Shown here: positions 9,181-20,795 of the stretch, one piece after another
How the letters are laid out: each line of letters begins with the position of its first letter
Position numbering within the stretch: the first letter of the stretch is position 1
Origin: Chara braunii
Taxonomy: Eukaryota; Streptophyta; Charophyceae; Charales; Characeae
Assembly (NCBI GenBank): GCA_003427395.1
Contig: BFEA01000074.1
Span: 2,507,255-2,541,799 of the forward strand
Length of the DNA: 34,545 nt
Reading direction: 5' to 3'
Position numbers and translations under genes: made by a program
Notes under the pieces: model-generated
Told to the model about the DNA's origin: nothing
What the model saw: only the letters and a program-made list of their open reading frames with translations
Database searches by the model: none

Positions 9181-11300
9181 ATGGAACCAGACACGATAGG
9201 GCCACAACCGACCACGGTCGAAACAGGAGAGGAGTACATGACATCGCCCGACTGAGCACTGAGGGATCTGAAGAGGCGAATTAGGCAGGGGGCACCGCTG
9301 AGATGGGCCGACCAAACCAATGACGGAGAGCCCGATGTAATGGGTGAGTCGGTCATGACAGAGCCGCAGGAGGCTCTGAAGACTGGAACCTCCAACGCTC
9401 GACGAGAAGCGATGACACGACGTTCCCCCAAGTATGAACGGAGGGAAATCAGGGCGGATAGGCACGGGGACGACTGGAGAGAGAGTTCACGAGATTCCTA
9501 TTGGAGGGACAAAGATAGGGATAGAGCACCGCCCCGGCGTGCCTTCGACCCCCTGACGGGGGAGTCTCATCCACTCCCTTACGAGAACAAGGATCGCTAC
9601 ATTATTACGCACAAGGCCTCGGAGCCTCCCACTTTCAGGGGCTACGGTATCACAGAATATCTGGAGAAGTGGGAGCTTCATGCTAGCCAGAGTCAGTGGT
9701 CGGAGGAAGAGATTATAGAAAATTTCCTATTTAACGTGGATCCAAGTCTCGGCAAGGAAGTTAAGGAAGCCCGACCGAAGGATGGGAAATGGACAACGTA
9801 TAAGAAGAACCTCATTGAGCTTTACAAATTAGAGGATAACAAGTACTCCATTAAGGACCTTGAGACAATGACTTAAGATGAAGATGAGAGCGTGCGGGCA
9901 TTTGGGATGCGTTTCCAGAAGATCTCTGACATGCTGATGAAGAAGGGAAAGATCTCAGAGGTCGAGCGTTGTACTATCTTCATTGGACACCTGTTCAAAG
10001 GTAGACAAAAGAGTATACTTAGAGATCTCCCGCGCGATAAACTTGATTTCCCTGAAGTCCTAAAGCTCACGATAAAGGCAAAGGCAGACGACTACAAGGA
10101 CTTGGTATGGAGAGGAATGAGGAGACGTGACTTCTCTCTCTATAAGGAATATGTCACTGATAGATGTCCTGATTTCAAGTACTATCCCTGGTCGAAAAAG
10201 AATGAAGCCGTGGCTGAAGAAGTGAAGGAGATAAGGGACATGGTAAAGGGATTGACAAGACAAGTTACAGAGATTGTGACCACCACAGGAGCCGCGACTT
10301 ACCGGGACAAACCCGGAGGGCCCTATTCACTTCGCTGGGACCGGAGGAACATCGATTCCTGGAGGAGTGTCGAGGATAGAAATCCTTGAACGCTGACAGA
10401 TTATCGTGCAAGGGAAAGGGAGAGAGGCGATGAGTCATGGCGACGTAGGGATGATGATATAGACAGGGAGCGCAGGGCTCGCGAGACGTATGGGCGAGCT
10501 AAGAGACTAGATGATTACTCGCGTAGCCCTCACTATGAGGTTGATGAGAGTAGAGGCGACACTCGAGGCCGGTGGGAGTCAGATCAGGGTCGGCAAGACG
10601 GATACAGGGACGACAGACATGAGAGATCAGACCGAGATGGATATAGGGACGACAGATATGAGAGGTCGGATCGAGATGGATATAGGGGTGGCAGGTATGA
10701 GAGAGGAGATCGAGACGGAGACCGACGAGATGACTCGCGCGGATGGTATGACTGCGGGGAAGCGTGACGATTCGCGGGGGTGGTACGACCGAGGAGATCG
10801 ACGCGATGAGTCACGCGGGCGATACGACCATGGGGACCGCCGGAATGACTCACGGGGACGATATCAGCAAGGAGGATCCGGAGGAGACCGCCGCAATGAT
10901 TCGCGCGGCCGTAATGAGAGAAGGGGATATGGCGCGTCATCCGATCCACATACAAAGTCCCCAGACCCCAGAGCAGCGAGGGGTTCGACCTCCAGGAGCG
11001 CAGACGACACGCCACCCACTCCCAGGAACTCTTGCGTCTACTGTAGAGGGGATGATCATATCAAGAGAGACTGCCCAGATCTCAAACGGGCAATAGATAA
11101 GGGACTTGTCGTGCTTGATGACCGCAAGTACGTCAAATGGGCAGATGATCTGGGAGACGTATCGATGTTCCGTTCGATGAAGGAGAATGTTGAAGCAAGG
11201 AGAGTAAAGTCGAGTAGAGGAAAGGAACCGGTTAGGAGCCAGAGCATCAAGATAACTTTCGAAGGAGATATGGCAACCACACCCATAAAGGTGGCAGCTA
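9181..11300 (+). pseudogene. Gag polyprotein (capsid/nucleocapsid), broken
   Basis: The best start is ATG 9181 (MEPDTIGPQ), upstream of the ATG at 9340, because the same frame is protein-like from 9181 through an in-frame TGA at 9253. The capsid-like region (about 9590-10300) has the usual EYLEKWELHA and helical segments; stops are TAA 9873 and TGA 10387. After it comes an Arg/Asp repeat tract (RDGYRDDRYERSD-type units) read in frame one until about 10757, where an indel moves the reading to frame two. The plus-two frame that opens at 10511 is therefore out of register for its first 80 or so residues. A canonical CX2CX4HX4C zinc knuckle lies at 11033-11074, the nucleocapsid RNA-binding motif. 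Confidence 0.85.
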
Positions 11301-11521
11301 CCAAGTCGGCAAAGGGGTCAACATCGAAGAAGACTGACACGGATTACGTGATGACGGAGAAGGACGGACAACGGATCGATGGAGAGGAGGTTATTCTTTC
11401 ACCGCGAAAGCGGGGAGTGAATAAGTTCTTGATGAAGAGTTCGCTGGATGAGATTGACACGGTCGAGCCACTGAGACGGGCCCTTCGGCAGCCCATGCAG
11501 TGCTCTATTTTGGAATATCTG

Positions 11522-11712
11522 GCGGCATCCAAGCCGACTTGCGACGAGTTACAGATGATCATGCGGAAAACTCGCATACTACCTCTATCGGAGGAGGCTC
11601 AGGTGACTCCTAAGGCNGCGGCATCCAAGCCGACTTGCGACGAGTTACAGATGATCATGCGGAAAACTCGCATACTACCTCTATCGGAGGAGGCTCAGGT
11701 GACTCCTAAGGC
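11522..11712 (+). repeat. Exact 95-bp duplication around an N
   Basis: 11522-11616 and 11618-11712 are identical, with a single N (11617) between them, so the unit is 96 bases and keeps the frame. An exact in-frame duplication flanking an ambiguous base is what an assembly join produces. A real recent tandem duplication is the alternative. Confidence 0.9.
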
Positions 11713-11739
11713 GGATGCTCCTACTGTAGCAGTATCGGA

Positions 11740-12499
11740 GGTGACTGCTAGAGCAGATCGCATGGCGACAGTCCTTCTTGATGGGATGGAAGGTGTGCCT
11801 CCAGACAAGTTTTACATACTTGGTAGTGGGACCGTGGAGGCGATCCTAAACGACGGAGCGGTACTAGATGTTGTGATCGATAATGGCAGCGAGGATGTCA
11901 TTATAGACGAGGATCTGGTAGAGCAAGTTGGGCTGGGACTCAATAGGTCATACTTATTCGAGATAGAGATGACTGATGGGAGAAAGCAACAGATCACAGG
12001 GGTTTGTCACAAGGCAGCCATAGAGGTCCAAGGGGTACGTGTGACCCTGCCAGTCTTTGCAGTCAAGAACTGCAGCTCTGACCTGCTCTTGGGACGAACG
12101 TGGTTGAGCCATGTGCATGTGGGGACGATAGAGCGACCGGACGGGAACCAGACATTGTCCATCAAGAAGTTAGATGGGGCACGGATTATGATTGAGACAG
12201 TGGAGCCTCGAGATCTGAGGAACAGAGCAGTTCTCGCTGTGGGTGCAAGACCCAGTGATCACATTAAGTCATCCCCTATCTCCGGTCGCGCGGTGCGATT
12301 TCGCGTGAAGAAGTATGGACCTCTACTCACAGAAGAAGAAGGCAGGATTGTAGAAGTGGAGGATTTAGGGAGTCGGCTGATGGTGGACGACAACTCGTAT
12401 CCAAAGGAGGCAGATGAGGAATTTGGCGGCGTGGTATTTGTGTCTTTTTTAAGGGCACAGCCCCCTATGGGGGGCTACCCAAGCGACACAAGCGAGTAG
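11740..12499 (+). CDS. Retroviral-type aspartic protease, end of the gag-pro frame
   Basis: The segment continues in the same frame as the zinc knuckle. The active-site motif is D-N-G-S at 11879-11890 after a hydrophobic strand (VLDVVI), where pepsin-like retroelement proteases have D-T/S-G-A/S. The flap and second hydrophobic-G region appear as VTLPVFAVKNCSSDLLLGRTWL, ending at the conserved LLGRTWL near 12090-12110. The frame ends at TAG 12497-12499, overlapping the RT frame. The enzyme would cleave the Gag-Pol polyprotein in the virus-like particle. Asn at the second motif position is less usual but known in some Ty3/gypsy families. Confidence 0.82.
12445..12480 (+). promoter_or_regulatory. 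-1 ribosomal frameshift signal joining gag-pro to pol
   Basis: The heptamer T TTT TTA occupies 12445-12451 in the phase required for -1 slippage (zero-frame codons TCT TTT TTA). A 7-base spacer follows, then a 7-bp stem (12459-12465 with 12470-12476) around a 4-base loop, with a possible outer 3-bp GGG/CCC extension at 12453-12455/12478-12480. The zero frame stops at 12497; the -1 frame is open from 12418 and continues without an ATG into RT. All parts match the known X XXY YYZ class used by many retroviruses. A fixed indel in the T-run is the alternative. Confidence 0.75.
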
Positions 12500-13740
12500 C
12501 TCAAAAAGTTAAGCCAGCGGCGGTGGGCCGCGAGCGATCTGCGCTGGAAGGGATATCGGAAGAGGAGATTGCAAAGGAAATCAAAGAAAGAAAGAAAAAG
12601 GAGCCGCAAAGCCTAACGGAAGAGAGAATAGCAGGGATGGACATCGAAGATGGAAACCTGACCCCACAGGAGCGAGAACGTGTGATAGAAATCCTAAAGA
12701 CATGTGATAAGGCTATAACTTTGAGCGACGCGGAGCGCGGTAGGGTTGACCCTCGATACGCTAAGCCAGCAAGGATTTACACAATTCCACATGTTCCTTG
12801 GAATGACGCATGATGGAAATACGCCCAGAAGGAGAAGGAAGAGGTTATCGCTTTCCTGAAAGAGAAGATGGTTTCTCATGTTGCAGAGTCATCTGACAAC
12901 GCTTATGCTAATCGATGGTTCTTCCTACGAAAGTCAAATGGCAAGATCCGGTGGATCCAGGACCTTCAGAAGGTCAACGCGGTGACGATTCGAGACGTGG
13001 GCTCCGTGCCACACGTTGACTTTTTGGCTGAGGGCGCCACGGGCAGGTCGATTTATTCAGTTTGTGATCTGTTCTCAGGTTATGACGAAGTACCGCTCGA
13101 TCCCAGGGACAGGCACCTCACGGCTATGCACACGTCATTGGGACTCATACAGATGATGGTCGTCCCTATGGGTTGTACTAATGGGGTAGCCGTTTTTCAG
13201 AGAGCCATGGTGACCGTCCTCAAAAACTTTATACCTGACAAGGTTGAAGTTTTCCTGGATGACTTTCTTATAAAAGGACCAGCAAAGAAAGATGAGACAG
13301 AGGTCGTGTCAGGGGTTAGAAGATTCGTCGAACAACACCTAACTGATATCTGCGCGATACTTAAGCAGCTAGACAACGCAAATTTGACAGTCAGCGGAAC
13401 AAAGAGTCGATGGACCGTATCGATTATTAAGATCTTAGGCTTTATCTGCGACTCGAGAGGACGCCGAGCAGATCCTGCGAAGCTGGACAAACTCCGAAAC
13501 TGACCGTTCCTGTTACATAGTGCTACCGAGGTCCGACAATTTCTGAGAGTAGTCGGTTACTGGCGGATATTCATACGGAGGTATGTGGAGAAGGATGAGC
13601 CATTGAGGCTACTCCTTCGAAAGACAGAGAAATTCTACTGGGATTCTTCGCAGGAACTCGCTATGCAAGAGCTTAAAGACGAATTTAAGGAGGGAGGGCG
13701 CGTACTGGGCGTGCCATTCTTTGACGATGAGGCTGAGAGA
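12451..13740 (+). pseudogene. Reverse transcriptase domain
   Basis: The RT frame follows the slip site. Recognisable blocks are the fingers segment ANRWFFLRKSNGKIRW, the palm motif CDLFSGYDEVPLD (first catalytic Asp), the MMVVPMGCTNGVAVFQRAM block, and FLDDF at 13252-13266, which carries the two other catalytic Asp residues in place of the commoner Y/F-x-D-D. LGFICDSRGRRADPAKL marks the thumb connection. TGA codons at 12811 and 13501 interrupt it; the second falls where the family has a conserved Trp (before P-F in the segment preceding TEVRQFL). The domain copies element RNA into DNA. Confidence 0.92.
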
Positions 13741-14120
13741 CCCTTCATAGTATCCACGGATGTTGGACCTTGTTCAGTAGGTGGATTGCTGTTTCAGAAG
13801 GACGCTGAAGGGAAGGAAAGGCCGTTGAGATTTGAGAGTAGGACGCTTAATACGGCTGAGCAAAACTACAGTCAATTCAAGAACGAAGTGTTAGCTGTTC
13901 TGTGGTGTCTAGACACGTTCAGATATTATATCTATGGACGGCGGTTCATCTTAAGAGTAGATCCCACAGCGGTCGCCTCTGTCCTCCAGAAGGACTTTAG
14001 CCTGACGGACCCGACCATTGCACGATGGTTAATACGGATTCGGCTATATGATTACACAGTTGAGAGATATCTGGCACTAAAAATGTCGTGGTAGATGGGC
14101 TTTCGCGGATCCCTCTTGAG
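13741..14120 (+). pseudogene. RNase H domain
   Basis: It follows RT without a break in frame. Catalytic-type acidic residues are Asp at 13759-13761 (STDVGP), Glu at 13885-13887 (FKNEVLAVLW) and Asp in LRVDPTAV. The last Asp is in VVDGLSRIP, which in Ty3 elements is usually A-D-A/G-L-S-R. This final motif is out of frame with the rest because of a one-base loss at an A-run (14079-14083). The domain removes RNA from the RNA-DNA hybrid during reverse transcription. Same frame as RT up to the indel. Confidence 0.88.
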
Positions 14121-14285
14121 GCCGAGCGCTCGATAGTAGCTGGAGCCCTGACATTGGCGGAGTCGAGACGCGCCGATCGATTTCTGGTTAACCTCTACGA
14201 AGGCAAATACCGAACGATCAGGCTACATTTGTCGGGTGAGGAGAGTCAGGATTCAGATATCCGGAGACAAGCGTCCCAGTACTGA

Positions 14286-15845
14286 CTTAGAGCGGGCCGT
14301 CTATTCCGAAGGCCAGTCGGCTCGGGGATGCCCTTACGAGTAGTCTGTGATCCTGAGGAGAGACAGACGATAGTTGCGGAGCTTCACGACGGGGTAGTCA
14401 GAGGACATAGGGGAGTCAAAGGGACCTATGAAAAGGTACGCAGGTTGTACTGGTGGGAAGGACAGTATAAGGACGTCGAGAGATACTGTATAACCTGCGA
14501 GGAGTGTCAGAAGAGAGCTCTTGTGAAATACAAAGAGCCACTTCATCCATCCTATCCGACCAGGCCGGAAGAGAAGGTACACATCGATCTGGTGAAGATG
14601 CCGAAAGGAGTAGGCAATATGAACTACGTTGTGAACATACGAGACGACTTCACTGGGTTCGTGGACGGTAGACCTATCAGGAGTAAGACGGCAAGGGAAG
14701 TGAAGAACTTCGTCCTAGAGTACTTATCTAGGTATGGTTGTGTCGGCAAGATAGTGATGGACAGAGGGGCGGAATTTCTACCTGACGAGGTTCAGAGTGT
14801 ATTCAAGATAGCCGGGGCGAGATTTTCGATAGCCACCGCCTACCACCCACAATCGAACTCTCCAGTAGAAAGGGGACACCAGACTCTGATAGCGTCACTA
14901 TCCAAGTGGCGCAAAGGTAAGGACAGTGATTGACCACGATATTTCCGATACGCAATATGGGCGGACAACGTCACGGTCCGGGCTAGCACTGGATACCCGT
15001 CATACACCTTGTGGTTTGGGCGGCATTGTCCGCTCCCCATAGAGTTTCACGCCGACAGCTGGACAACCGTCGACTGGGCGGAAAGGATGTCTTGAGAGGA
15101 ACTCATAGCTGCCCGCACAAGACAGATAGCCTACGGTCTGGAAGACAACCTTATGACAGCAGCAGATCGTCTGGCAGTGGAGAGGGACAAAGGTAAAGAG
15201 AGATGGGATAAGAGCGTGCGGATCAGGAAAGAGAGGGTGAGCGTAGGAAATATGGTCCTTCTCTACGACGCAACACTGGAGAGGATCTGGACCGGAAATC
15301 TCGCCAACAGATGGATGGGACCTTAGAGAGTGGTTGAGGCGCTCGACTGGGGGGCGTATATGATAGCAGAATTAGACGGATCCAAGTGGAAGGACCCAAT
15401 GGCGGGTGCTAGGTTAAGGCTGTTTAGACCCAGGCTTGCACCCACCTTATCGCTGACATGCCCGAAAGGGAAAGGGAAGGCCAAAATGGAGGATGGAGCC
15501 CCCTTGAGACGGTTCGAGGCAGGGAAGAGTTCTAAGAAGAGGAAAAGGGTGGAGAGAAGGAAGGTCAAAGGGTTAGCATTAGGAAGAAAGAAGAAATGGT
15601 TATTCGTGCTCAAGAGGGCCAGACGGAGAGTTTGCATTAGACAAACTGGAGGGTCGGCACCTTTCTCGGACCAACGTCGGAAGAAAAGGGGGATTCTACC
15701 AAGGGCGAAATCCCGAAGGAAAAGGAAAGTCAAGAAACATCCTCTTAGCCCCGGAACTCATAACAAACTGAAACATAAGACAATTAAACGCCGACGTGGG
15801 CATCCTTTACGGACAATCACCCTGAAACTCGTCCGCTTCGTTTGA
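14286..15845 (+). pseudogene. Integrase with basic C-terminal tail
   Basis: The zinc-binding HHCC region starts with His at 14385-14387, a second His 7 residues on (HDGVVRGH), then CITC at 14487-14498. The DDE core has Asp 14586-14588 (HIDLVKMP), Asp 14760-14762 (VMDRGAEF) and Glu 14868-14870 (SPVERGHQ), exactly D-X35-E. TGA 14931 lies where a Trp is expected before PRYF; TGA 15093 and TAG 15324 follow, the latter after the RWMGP segment that resembles the start of a GPY/F module. From about 15460 the tail is Lys/Arg-rich (KKRKRVERRKVK and similar), as expected of a nuclear-localisation or chromatin-binding tail. No chromodomain is recognisable. Confidence 0.9.
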
Positions 15846-18800
15846 CGAAAGTGGATAGGGCTCGACGGGGGCGTCAAGAAGTGGTCCGGGCTAACTGTCA
15901 GGCGGCCACAAGCAATGCCCCGCTTGAAATTTGCGGCTTTGGGGCTTAGGCTCATGGACAAGTTCGTGTTTTGACGGTACTCTGCTAAGACCAGGCAGCA
16001 GAACTTAGGGGAACTCAGGGCGCCCCTGATTTTGGGCGCACTGAACCTTACGAGTAACCCTCAAAGACGGCGAGATGGGTGGCCGCACTCGGCGCTTCTA
16101 GGGACCGTCATTTCCAGCCGTTCAGAGGGTTAGACCCGGATTGGCCTGCCACGGAGAGGCATCGCGGGAACTGACCTCGCCGCAACGTTTTTGCAGCATA
16201 CGACCGGGGCCGAAATGAGGCCTTGCATTTTTGTCTATTTTAGTACCATAATTAAAGATGGGGAAGAGGGATTAAGACCGGAAGGGGAGAAGAGAAAAAC
16301 ATAATATCCCTTAATTTTTTTATTTTTCACGGCATTTAATTCTAGAGGGGATACCCTTGTAATTTTATGTTCCTGGCAATGAAGTTAAAAACATAGAAAA
16401 AGATTAAAAATGGTAAAAGAGAAAGAAACAAAAGGAATTCGGCCATTTATTTAAACTTTCTTAGAATTTAATTTTGGGGAATTTACGGTTAATTTACTAT
16501 TTCTGACGATAGAATTAAGGAAAAGGAAGAATGATTAAAAGCGATGAAAGGGACGGGAACCCATGACTATTGGGAGATCGGCCTAATTTCGCCTCGATTA
16601 CCCGCCATCAACTCTGACCCCAGATTGATCATTTTCTCTGGATTCTAACAGTTTATCCTACTCCCCGATAATCGGAATTCCCTGCGTCACTTACCTGATT
16701 TGCCTGATCACTAACCTTACCGACTGAGTGTGCGAGAGGAGGCTGCATCGCCAGCATGGGACGATATTATCTTGGTATGACCCCGGTATCTCGTTTAGTC
16801 CGGACTCCGGATACATGGTTCCGGGAGGTTCGGCGACATTCACGTTTTTCGGGATTCAATGATGGACGACGTGTTCCAGGCTCGATATTGGTTCGACGTC
16901 GTCATGGTACACTGTACGGCATCATTTTCAGGCTCGGTACTGGATCGGTATCGACACGGCATGAGTCACGGGGACCCCGGATGATTATTTCAGGTTCGGC
17001 TTCGGTATGGTACGAGTTAGAGCGAGCCTGACTGAGTGTTCCGGGTTTGGCATTGAATGGTACAGATTGCTGAGATATAACGTCGCGACAAGTTCAAATT
17101 GGCTAGTTCAAGGTTTCGGAATTGGTATGGTGACGCCACAACTTGTTGATTTCCGGTCCGGGACAGGCTATTATTCACGGTTCGGTTCAGTACGGTACGG
17201 ATGGGTAATGCTGCTGAAAGACTCTGTCTACCTTCTTACATTCCTTGATTCGGCATTCCCATGGCACACCGCAACTCGGTACCACTATTTTGGTGTGTGT
17301 ACTAGCCTGGGACACTTACGCACGTTGATCAAGCGATTGGTCAAAGATTGCTACAGTTACTCCGGTTCTATGGTACTGTATGGTACCGTCAACTGCCGGT
17401 AAGGGCTCTCTATCGACAATGTGGTCAGCGGCAGATAGAAGTGTTAACCTGTGGATATATGCTGACTAAGGGGGAGTTGGCCGTTGATCTGTTTTTTTTC
17501 AAATCTATGGAATTGGGCTCAGTTTGGCTGGCTCAAGGGACTAATTTTGCTACCTGACTGCGTTCTATGAGGCTGGTGTTGCAGGGTCTGAAGGGCCACA
17601 CGGCTTCGCAAGGTACCATGCGGATATTGGCAGTACCGGTGGATTCACATGGGGTCCCCTGCCCCGACGCCATGGCCACTCCGGGCCTAAGGGCTTAGTC
17701 GCTCAGGCATCGCTGACCCGCTAGGGCCCATGGCAAAGGGGGGAATGCAGGGGACTATCTCGGCTCGGTACCATTGCGAAACTCATTGGAGATGACCGCA
17801 CTAGTGGACCGAAGCTGGTGCATGGTACTGTGGACGCCGAGTTTGTGGGACCGGTACCAATGTTTTTTTTCCGTGGCGCGTCAAATTACTTCCTGCGCAC
17901 TTGCTCTCCGCGAAGCTCTGGTCGGTTAGGCCACAGGACTGAAGGGGATATAGGGGAGAACAACGAAGAGAGTGGGATCGCATGCCAGGTGTGCCCGGCG
18001 TCAAGCTGTTGCGGAGTGCAAGCAAGCTCAGGGTGGAGACATCGGGCTCAGACGCTTACACCGGGAGTGAGGGGAGAGCAGAGCGCGAACAAGGTGCCCC
18101 CGCGACACCTGGACGCTCAGGCGGTTACTCCGCGTGAGAAGGGAGTGACAAGTGAGGGAAGCATGCACGGTGTGCCCAGCACATGCAACAGGGGAAGGCA
18201 GTCGGCAAGAGAACGGGCTCAGCGTGCCAGGCTTACTAACAGGGAACATTTGTCACCGTTGGCGAGACAAACGGAAGAGGAAGAGGAGGACAGGGTGGTG
18301 TACGCTGCGCGCTGGAACTTGATCATGGAAACGGGCTGCCAGGGACGACTACAGCGGGAGGGGGCGCACATGATGTGCCTACCCCCTCTTGACGCTCAGT
18401 GCGAAGTGTGTGATTGACGGAGTCCGCCAAGGGAGTGCACGTGATTCGTTGTAGGACTGACAAGCGAAATCAGTCATCAGGAACCCGCCCGAGCCACCAT
18501 CTTCGGAAGCAGAACTGCGTCACTGGTCATCTGCGCAAGAAGCAGGACATCTCCGGGCCTCATTTGAAAGACCAACTTATGCGGCTAGGTAGGTTTGCGA
18601 CCAATTGTCTATGAGCTGAGAGTCACGAGAGCCGAAAGAAGGGCTGGTGTGAGAGAGCGAGATAATGGGATGTAAACCCGGACATTTCCTCGGGAAACAA
18701 ACACTGATCATCTGTGAGAAAAGCCGTTTTCGAGAGAAAGACATCTCTGAGCGTGCAACGACTTCCTGAGCAGCCGCCCGAAAACTGGGTTTTCGTAAGT

Positions 18801-20795
18801 GTGAACCGCATTAAAAAATCAGATAGACGGGACAAGTCATTGTCAACTATCTCATTGGGCACTTCTGACGCTCAAGCTTCACAGACCATGAGTTCTCTCT
18901 AGAGACAGAATCAGTAGCGAGGGTGACTGCGATGAATCGAAGTCTCTCAGGAAACGAGTGTCTAGCGTAAACACATGTATCTAAATGTGGCGTGAGAGTC
19001 TGTACCGTCTGTTTTTTTTTTTTTTTCCTTTCCTCTTTTTTTTATTCCTTTCTTTCTTATAATTGATCATACATAAGCATAAACAATTATAAACGCGTGA
19101 TGTGGCTCGGTGGCTATCTCGAATACACGCCGTTTGTCTGCTGACTTATGCATCGAGGGGGGGGGAAATACTTTAGAAATTGCATCCCTTGAGCCATCTG
19201 GTTGCTCTCTAGCTGCTTTACAAAGTGAGCAGGGGCGTGAGATAGCAGAGAGGGTTCGAGAGGGAGAGGAGGAACCAAGAGTGAGGAGAAAGGAAAACCA
19301 GTAAGAGGAGGGCACCAGAGAGAAAGTCCAGGGTCAGAGAATAGTGAGGGGGAGAGAGAAGAGGAAGAGAGCGAGAGTGAAGAGGGACTGGGTGATTAGG
19401 TGTTCATATAATTGGGAGAACAGCGTAAGGGCATTGTACCACGTCGAGAATGGCCGTTATTTTAGAGGAGGGCTACTCTTGAAAAGCCGAAGGAATTTGA
19501 TCTCTGATTGTACCGGTTGACCTTCACTCCTCGAAAACCGTTGGCTGTAAACTTAAGAGCAAAGTGTTTGGTCTTTTGTGAAAGTGAATGTCGAGCGAGC
19601 CATGGTTGAACCAGGAGTACCCTGAACTCGCACGAACGTTGCCCTTCTATGAAAGATTATTCTTCTGTTCAATTTCCTCCTTTTTTCTATATCTTGAACA
19701 AATCACTTTTAATAATTACTATTATGAATAATGTTATGATCTAGTGGGCAAAAGACGTCGACATAGATGTGGTAAATCCGCCAGTTCAATGCTCCTGATA
19801 CGGCGCTTTACTAACGGTCAGGGAAGGGAAGCTATCGGAACTTCTGAATTCTGACCTCACCTTGGCTCCCTGCCGCGCTCGCTGAGAAGTATAATCTGAG
19901 CCTTGTTTTAAGAAAGCGACGCCCTTGTTAACGGGGGGGGAATAAGGCTGTGAATGATTCAATGACACCTATGCCATTTGCTGCGAGAATAACAAAGTGT
20001 GAGAGAAAGAGATCCTGCGTACTCCGAGAGAGAAAGCGAGTGAGAGAGTGATGGACTGCGCAAAGTGACTGGATGAGTGGGATTGAGAAGGACAGGAAAG
20101 AGCAAGGGTTGGGAATGAGAAATGAGAGAAGCCGGAGAGTGGAATAATTGCATTTAGTTTCACTTTTGCTTGCAAACGTGAATCTGTGCGCCGCGTGGAC
20201 AATGAGAATCAGTGTGAGAAGAGATGGGAGTTCAGCGCGGGGAAAAAGCGTGAGGGTAATTTTGTCCGGCATTGAGGCGATTTATTCTTTTCAGCTTTTT
20301 CTTGAATTTTTCTTTTAAATTATTCCTAGTAACAGAGCTCGGATAAATTAACTGAAACGGGCTATTGGGATTGGACAGCCAATCCGAGCTAATTCTGGAT
20401 AAGTGGGCACAGTGAGAGGGGAACGAAACTTGTGCTAAAAACCTTCGCCCGTCAGATACAATATTCGGCTGTTTTCCGGAGTAATTGACTTTTCATTGAG
20501 TCTCCATAAAACCTTGGAGGGACATGTAATTTTCGTCCGTTGAGCCTCGATTGGCATTGTGTTTCGTGCTTGAACCAGTCTACCCTGATTGAACACTTCT
20601 TTATCTTTTCGATGTGAGGTTAATCAGGGAGAAGGGGGAACCCTCAGGCAATCAATCAGAGGGGATTGACAGGCTGGGCTGAAATCAAATCACCCAGCGG
20701 GTCGCTGAGGACCTCGGAAGCGGTCGCGGCGAGTGACAGGCGTCGTGGCCCTTGGCTTCAGCTAACTGTAGGCACCCCTCCCTGGGTTTCCTCAC
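15846..20795. other. Intergenic stretch without a convincing gene
   Basis: Open frames occur (for example 16756-17031 and 17818-18417, the latter 199 codons) but have chance-like composition and no domain. The first part, to about 16560, is A/T-rich with purine tracts (16256-16298) and would be the place for a polypurine tract and 3' LTR, yet no copy of it was found upstream. A C/T-rich run lies at 19010-19060. The stretch from 17850 to 18420 has recurring words such as aggtgtgcccggc and acggtgtgcccagc, suggesting old repeats. No tRNA or rRNA signature was seen. Confidence 0.6.
16820..17200. repeat. Degenerate recurring ttc-ggt-tcgg motif
   Basis: A word like ttcaggttcggtattggta recurs at irregular spacing of about 30-70 bases (near 16819, 16879, 16930, 16987, 17039, 17110, 17151 and 17177) with many mismatches, often followed by atggtac. 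It looks like a worn tandem repeat or a promoter-like array; related ggtacc words continue to about 17860. Confidence 0.4.

Larger units (their letters stand above)
9181..15845 (+). mobile_element. Decayed Ty3/gypsy LTR retrotransposon, internal region
   Basis: Gag with a CCHC knuckle, aspartic protease, reverse transcriptase, RNase H and integrase lie in the order typical of Ty3/gypsy (Metaviridae), not Ty1/copia. Stops interrupt the frames at 9253, 9873, 10387, 12811, 13501, 14283, 14931, 15093 and 15324, and indels occur near 10757 and 14080, so this copy cannot encode its proteins by itself. Seven of the nine stops are TGA, consistent with C-to-T decay of CGA or of the antisense strand of TGG. 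No flanking LTR pair, primer-binding site or certain polypurine tract could be identified by eye; the purine-rich stretch at 16256-16298 is only a candidate. The flanking LTRs may be too diverged, or outside the window. Confidence 0.93.

Noticed and set aside
9172-9190. Possible tRNA primer-binding site (tggtagcctatgg)
   Set aside because: The first five bases match the usual TGGTA start of Met-tRNA sites, but the rest does not, and no LTR end precedes it.
15330-15845. Separate basic DNA-binding protein
   Set aside because: The frame is continuous with integrase apart from a TAG at 15324, so it is better read as the integrase C-terminus.
16256-16298. Purine-rich stretch as polypurine tract
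   Set aside because: Well placed after integrase, but many purine runs occur nearby and no LTR start with a matching upstream copy follows.
17818-18417. 199-codon plus-strand frame
   Set aside because: Long for chance, but the composition is irregular, the frame overlaps recurring words (ggtgtgccc), and no domain or homologous block is visible. Described only in the intergenic entry.
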